36,291 bases of DNA from Blastococcus sp. DSM 46786 (GTDB taxonomy: Bacteria > Actinomycetota > Actinomycetes > Mycobacteriales > Geodermatophilaceae). This document shows positions 33,301 through 36,291 of the stretch, in pieces. The DNA is taken from assembly GCF_900109665.1 (NCBI RefSeq), contig NZ_FOAO01000031.1:1-36291 (forward strand), in the 5' to 3' direction. Under the pieces are notes generated by a model. That model was given only the letters and a program-made list of their open reading frames with translations, was not told where the DNA came from and did no database searches. Position 1 is the first letter of the stretch, and each line of letters starts with the position of its first letter. The position numbers were made by a program, and so were the translations under genes.

Positions 33301-35662
33301 CGTCCGACGATGGCTCACCCAGGTCACCCTCGCCCGCGAGATCGACCCGCAGGCGCCCACGCAGCTGCTTCCGGACCTGGAAGGTGTCGGGTTCTACCGT
33401 GCGTGGCTGCGCTTCACCGTGACCACCGTTGGCCTCCGGCGCGATCGGGACGCCGGCACGATCCGTCCGGACGCCGCGTCCGCGGCCGTGCGGGTCGCCC
33501 TCGACCGGCTCTCCGAGTCAGCACAACCATTCACAGGTCGCCCCCGCGCCTCCGACCTGTGGTCCATCCACGGGCCGATGCACGAGGTCCTCGAGGAGGC
33601 CGTCGCGCTCCTGACTGACGCGGACCTGGAGCCGGCACTCGTGTCGCTGACCGCAATCAGCGACGGCACCACCACCACCACGAACCTGGGAACCAACCCC
33701 TCCGGGCCGCTCATCACCACCGACCTGCTCGCGATGCTCAGCCGCACGGTCGACCGGACGGGCGCCGCCGTCGTCCACCGGCTCACAGACCAGATGCGCC
33801 GCACCGAGGTAGCAGGAGGCACCTACTACCCGCAGCTCGCCGCGTTCGAGCTGGAGATGGCCCGCATCAGTCTGACCGCGGGCGACCGCGACGAAGCACT
33901 CCAGTGCTGGCAGCGGGCCTCGCACTACATGGCCTGCTACGGCAGTCACAAGGACGCCACGATCTACGAGCTGCTGAATCCGTTGTCCGACCTCACCGCC
34001 GCCGACCCTGAACAGGGGCGCCGCAGGCTGGCCCGCGTACGCCGCCTCACCTACCTGGTCCGGCACCACACCAATGGGCGCGGCACCTCACAGACGCCCA
34101 TCGACTGGTGGCGTCAGCTGGCCGACCTCGATCCCGAGGCCGCGGCGCTGCTCGCCGCGGAGGCTCTCCTCTCCGAACCGGGCCTGGAGGATGCCCGAGC
34201 CGACGCCGCACATCGGCAACTGGTGGACAGCCAGGCTGCTGACGCCGACCCGGTCATCCTGGCCGCTCTCCGAGTTGCCGCCGGCCCCGGCGGTCGTGAC
34301 GTCGACGGCGATGTAGCGCTTCTCGACCGACTCCATGCGCTGCCCGCCGACGACCCGGCCCGGGCCGTCGGCGTTCTCCCGCTCTTGGCGAACGCGATCA
34401 CCGCTACGTACGACGACCAGCCGCTGATGCACGCCTCCGAGGCAGAAGGTCCCGAACCCACAGCAGCCCTCCGCGACGCGGCACACCGGCTGGGCGGTGA
34501 CGGGCCGTCGCCGGAACCCCGCCCGGCCGGGACTACGCGCCGCTCCCCCTGGGACAGCCCTGTCCGACCCAGCCTCTCCCAGGTCCTGCAGGCCGCCCAA
34601 CGCCCGTTGCTACCGCCGGGTGCTAGGGGCGCGGTTGACGCCGTCCGTGATCGCGCGACGAAGCCGTACAACGACGATCCCGCGGCTCCACGCTGGGCGG
34701 CCGACGCAGTGGTCAACGCGGTGGGCTGGCGGCTGCTGGAAGTGGCCGCCGACGACGGCCAGGAGGCCGCCATCCGGCTGCTCCACAGGATCACGGAGGA
34801 GTTCGGCCCTCTGGCTGACACCAGCGTGCTCGCCGAGATCGCTGCTGGGCTCGAACTGCGGCGCGACCTCACGTCAGATCCCCTCGACCGCCTGGCCAGC
34901 GCCGCCTACGCGCTGGCCTTCACCAAGATCCGGGGTGGCGGCGGTTGGCTCACGTTCGCCGGCCGCGACCGTCCGGATCTCTGGCGGCGCGCCGTCGAGT
35001 TGGACGCCGACATGGCGGCCACCATCCTGGCCGGCCAGGTCCTCTCCGCCATCGAGGGCAGTCGTTATGGAACCCGAGGCATCACCCAGGCACTCGTCGC
35101 GGCGTTCACCGCCCAGTCCCCCGATCCAGCCAGCCCCGGCCCGCGCAGCGCTTTCGCCTGCTGGGACACCGCCTTCCAGGTCATCGCCCACCGGCTCCCA
35201 GGCAGCACCCCCTACGACGACGCCGAGACGTATGAGCCCGCGACGGCTCCTGTCTCCCGATCGACCACGGACGTTGCGCTGGCCCGCCTCGCCCTAGCGA
35301 TCGTCGCCATGCCAACCCGCGCCGACCGTCGCCGGGCCCTGGTAGCCGCGACCGTGCTGCTCGCCGCCCGCCCGGCCGAGGCACAGGCCGCGACTGCACG
35401 CGTCCTCGGCGCTGACCTCGGGGCCGGTCCCCTCACATGGCTGCTCGCCGTCGTCCCCGAGGGCCTTCGAGACGCACCCCTGACCCACGACCTCGCCGCG
35501 CAACTGACCGTCCTTGCCCGCGGCGACCAGCTGTCCGTACGGGCACTGGCCGCTGAGATCTTGGCGCGGGCAGGTCGGCCGGTCCCCGCCCCTCCGGCCA
35601 CGGAGGCTCACCCGACTCTTCAACGGGCGATCGCCGAGTCCCTCACCGACAGGCCCCGATGA
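30398..35662 (+). CDS. Avs-like STAND NTPase with Cap4/DUF4297-like N-terminus (candidate defence protein B)
   Basis: This 1754-residue protein has three parts. Residues 1-200 start LGYAYQDLLTALRLVDLML and continue with DRFDDVTSAW and LQIKHT (Asp45/46, Gln60-x-Lys62), the pattern of Cap4/DUF4297 dsDNA nuclease domains. Residues about 270-620 form a STAND NTPase: Walker A GAPGAGKS (295-302), Walker B VILMVDGLDHV (Asp393), LLLASQPGEH, and a winged-helix-like end LRIHHESFSRFLRAE. The remaining 1100 residues are helical repeats, the usual sensor part. This is the layout of Avs proteins, where phage-protein recognition triggers oligomerisation and DNA cleavage. GGAGGT lies five bases before the ATG at 30398. 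It overlaps gene C by four bases. The C-terminal sensor is not one I recognise, so the trigger is unknown. Confidence 0.88.
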   Translation: MGLRPTHLGYAYQDLLTALRLVDLMLGRATTVIVDTKAFKGDRFDDVTSAWAAGGRQRLQIKHTAHERDLTSSTFTGDRRGLQLDEIVTSIDQDLRDHPGTSYRIVLRDREPQEPDLGTVLMPVAPSTDPGPVLHGLTSTRMRFDPEALLAADPWRSTLASIDADVLRRVCDVLVIDVGLPPFSLDIRNPGPAEQALLRRVADELGAGRPPNQHRTPEDVALSLIEAAKAARSINGTVIARDLAPRLDLAVDFGAVHEGHPVDPTVAIARPSVLDMFGTAVDEVAKEGGVLVLTGAPGAGKSWLCEQLADRLGDEEWLVARHHCWLGAADAQRGERVLTEVVIGSLIRQLETMAPAAVAEVRPRFAATRETLAAAVAAVRHASPERPVILMVDGLDHVTRVLGRTEGAAFRTPEDPARRLVDELAQLELPVGVVLLLASQPGEHLTPINGTPLTVPPLNHSETRHLAERLGLLAAFGPAPAGREDIGRRDAAVDLVYARSRGNALYATYLCRQAIGPTPGLDGGRPQAASTVDPLDRLREVPATADHLDDYYRYLVRGLTDGQRAAVSLLAVCDFAVTPDEMREIFPQFALVPSALSTVAPIVSQQPGVGGLRIHHESFSRFLRAEADAAGVAEVRAAAAAWLMGRGFFVDARAFRHLPELLVELDRDDDLMALIGPDFLSRAIAGLQPPTAITHVLDLAARRSAARRDWPALVRLVELRGAADTYEADGIPDTIVDYADVLVALLGPETVAARLLYEGVPTVPARWGLQLCAAVDAAGAAAPWDTYLTAWEETQDHDNVHYGRDSDDDLHLAVQRGRLRLPGRTDDEEDTDDADEVRPEGIAGRLANHLAEDNLPPLPRLLDVLIDGLGTAALLDAARLIDDSTRRAEVLLHLADVAAAGQHDLPSPRALATEAWDCSPDTDPLRMLRHGVPAPDLAPTILGTDINATLRDTTAEVLRESSVDRPAVVRRWLTQVTLAREIDPQAPTQLLPDLEGVGFYRAWLRFTVTTVGLRRDRDAGTIRPDAASAAVRVALDRLSESAQPFTGRPRASDLWSIHGPMHEVLEEAVALLTDADLEPALVSLTAISDGTTTTTNLGTNPSGPLITTDLLAMLSRTVDRTGAAVVHRLTDQMRRTEVAGGTYYPQLAAFELEMARISLTAGDRDEALQCWQRASHYMACYGSHKDATIYELLNPLSDLTAADPEQGRRRLARVRRLTYLVRHHTNGRGTSQTPIDWWRQLADLDPEAAALLAAEALLSEPGLEDARADAAHRQLVDSQAADADPVILAALRVAAGPGGRDVDGDVALLDRLHALPADDPARAVGVLPLLANAITATYDDQPLMHASEAEGPEPTAALRDAAHRLGGDGPSPEPRPAGTTRRSPWDSPVRPSLSQVLQAAQRPLLPPGARGAVDAVRDRATKPYNDDPAAPRWAADAVVNAVGWRLLEVAADDGQEAAIRLLHRITEEFGPLADTSVLAEIAAGLELRRDLTSDPLDRLASAAYALAFTKIRGGGGWLTFAGRDRPDLWRRAVELDADMAATILAGQVLSAIEGSRYGTRGITQALVAAFTAQSPDPASPGPRSAFACWDTAFQVIAHRLPGSTPYDDAETYEPATAPVSRSTTDVALARLALAIVAMPTRADRRRALVAATVLLAARPAEAQAATARVLGADLGAGPLTWLLAVVPEGLRDAPLTHDLAAQLTVLARGDQLSVRALAAEILARAGRPVPAPPATEAHPTLQRAIAESLTDRPR

Positions 35663-36009
35663 TCGACCACGCGAAGGCCATCGCCGAACAACTCCTGGAC
35701 GAAATCCTCAGTGACCGGCTCAGTACGGCCGGTGCTGCCCCTGGACTGCGTGAGGCTGCCATTGCCTTGGCGGTGGCGGCGCTCGAGACCGACGACTTCG
35801 AGCAGTTGATCCGCGAGCAGCTCCAGCAACTTCGCCATCCGAGCAGCACGGCCATCCCAGACGCGTACCTGGCGGACGAGGCCGTCGTCGAGAATGCACT
35901 GCAGCGCGCTGCCGCGGGGATCCGGCTGGCCATGGCACAGGGCGGGCGGATTGTCGATGCCCCGGCGTTCGAGCGCCGCGCCGCCCGCCGCCTAGGGCAT
36001 GTCTCCTAA
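35659..36009 (+). CDS. small helical protein C, truncated by an insertion sequence
   Basis: The gene starts with ATG at 35659, overlapping the stop of gene B (ATGA), so it belongs to the same operon. It is predicted to be almost entirely helical (AKAIAEQLLDEILSDRL; LREAAIALAVAALETDDFEQLIREQL; VVENALQRAAAGIRLAMAQG) with no recognised family. The open frame is 116 residues, but codon 112 (CTA) lies in the CTAG that abuts the IS end, and the last four residues plus the TAA come from the insertion sequence. The natural protein is therefore longer, with its C-terminus beyond the window, unless the truncated form still works. Its role may be to accompany A and B. Confidence 0.7.
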   Translation: MIDHAKAIAEQLLDEILSDRLSTAGAAPGLREAAIALAVAALETDDFEQLIREQLQQLRHPSSTAIPDAYLADEAVVENALQRAAAGIRLAMAQGGRIVDAPAFERRAARRLGHVS

Positions 36010-36291
36010 CCGCTTGAGCCAGAGGGTGACCGCGCGCAGGACTGCTGCGGCCCGGTAGACGACGGCGAGCTTGTCGTAGCGGGTGGCCAGGGAGCGCCAC
36101 TGCTTGTCCTCGTTGAAGGCGCGTTCGACGACGTTGCGTCCGCGGTAGCGCTCTGCGTCGAAGGCCGGTGGTCGTCCTCCGCGGCTGCCCCGACGTATGC
36201 GGTGGCCCTTCTGGTCATCCCGTTCGGGGATGCAGGCGCCGATGCCACGCTCGCGCAGCTGGGTGCGGATCGCGCGTGAGGAGTAGGCCTT
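35992..36291 (-). CDS. IS5-family transposase, C-terminal part (start off-window)
   Basis: The minus strand is open from the window edge to a TAG at 35992-35994, giving 99 residues of a transposase C-terminus. The segment RGSRGGRPPAFDAERYRGRN followed by VVERAFNEDKQWRSLATRYDKLA and YRAAAVLRAVTLWLKR is the DDE transposase end of the IS5 group; the Glu of VVER is the third catalytic acid. The stop codon appears to be formed by the flanking CTAG rather than by the element itself. The N-terminal half lies outside the window. Confidence 0.88.
   Translation of the reverse strand, partial: KAYSSRAIRTQLRERGIGACIPERDDQKGHRIRRGSRGGRPPAFDAERYRGRNVVERAFNEDKQWRSLATRYDKLAVVYRAAAVLRAVTLWLKRLGDMP
35996..36291 (-). 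mobile_element. IS5-family insertion sequence, one end
   Basis: The visible end runs inward from about 35996 with ggcatgtctcctaacc, next to CTAG (35992-35995), the kind of four-base target that several IS5 groups duplicate. The other end, with its inverted repeat and the second CTAG copy, is off-window. The insertion cuts gene C. Confidence 0.7.

Overview
The window is very GC-rich DNA with many GTG starts and tight GTGA/ATGA gene overlaps. It carries the tig-clpP1-clpP2-clpX / valS / folC-DUF4233-ndk neighbourhood known from Streptomyces and Mycobacterium. This points to an actinobacterium; a Geodermatophilaceae-like organism (Blastococcus, Geodermatophilus, Modestobacter) is my best guess, by inference only. 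Both edges are cut by mobile elements: an IS110-family transposase start at the left and an IS5-family transposase end at the right.

Region by region. 1-345: 5' end of an IS110-type element on the minus strand, with a nested hairpin in its leader that may encode a bridge RNA. 445-1212: an XRE regulator coupled to a membrane protein gene that carries a one-base frameshift. 1287-3957 (minus): ndk, a DUF4233 membrane protein, folC and a YccF-type membrane protein. 4023-6623 (plus): valS, of the archaeal/rickettsial type and divergent from folC. 6720-8420: a DUF1697 protein and a lone AbiEi-like/DUF559 protein. 8753-13347 (minus): clpX, clpP2, clpP1 and tig (protein quality control), followed upstream by tRNA-Pro(TGG). 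13720-18080 (minus): YCII protein, amidase, DUF2306 membrane protein, and a NarL-type response regulator with its kinase. 18139-23132 (minus): a five-gene nickel-type ABC importer (nikABCDE order) with a candidate Nur box upstream. 23375-25782 (plus): two coupled CNNM/CBS membrane proteins. 25783-26339: a hairpin-rich spacer at the start of an accessory region.

26340-36009 (plus) is the most interesting part. Three co-directional genes encode a 1264-residue protein with a restriction-endonuclease-like N-terminus, a 1754-residue Cap4/DUF4297-like plus STAND NTPase plus long helical-repeat protein, and a small helical protein. The last two overlap by four bases. The layout resembles Avs (antiviral STAND) defence systems, but the pairing with the first giant protein is not one I can name. 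The third gene is cut at codon 112 by the IS5-family insertion, so its real C-terminus is missing.

Long, almost perfect stem-loops without T-tracts separate most transcription units. Tandem arrays of 9, 26 and 28 bp occupy several gaps. All family assignments come from reading the translated sequence; no database search was run.
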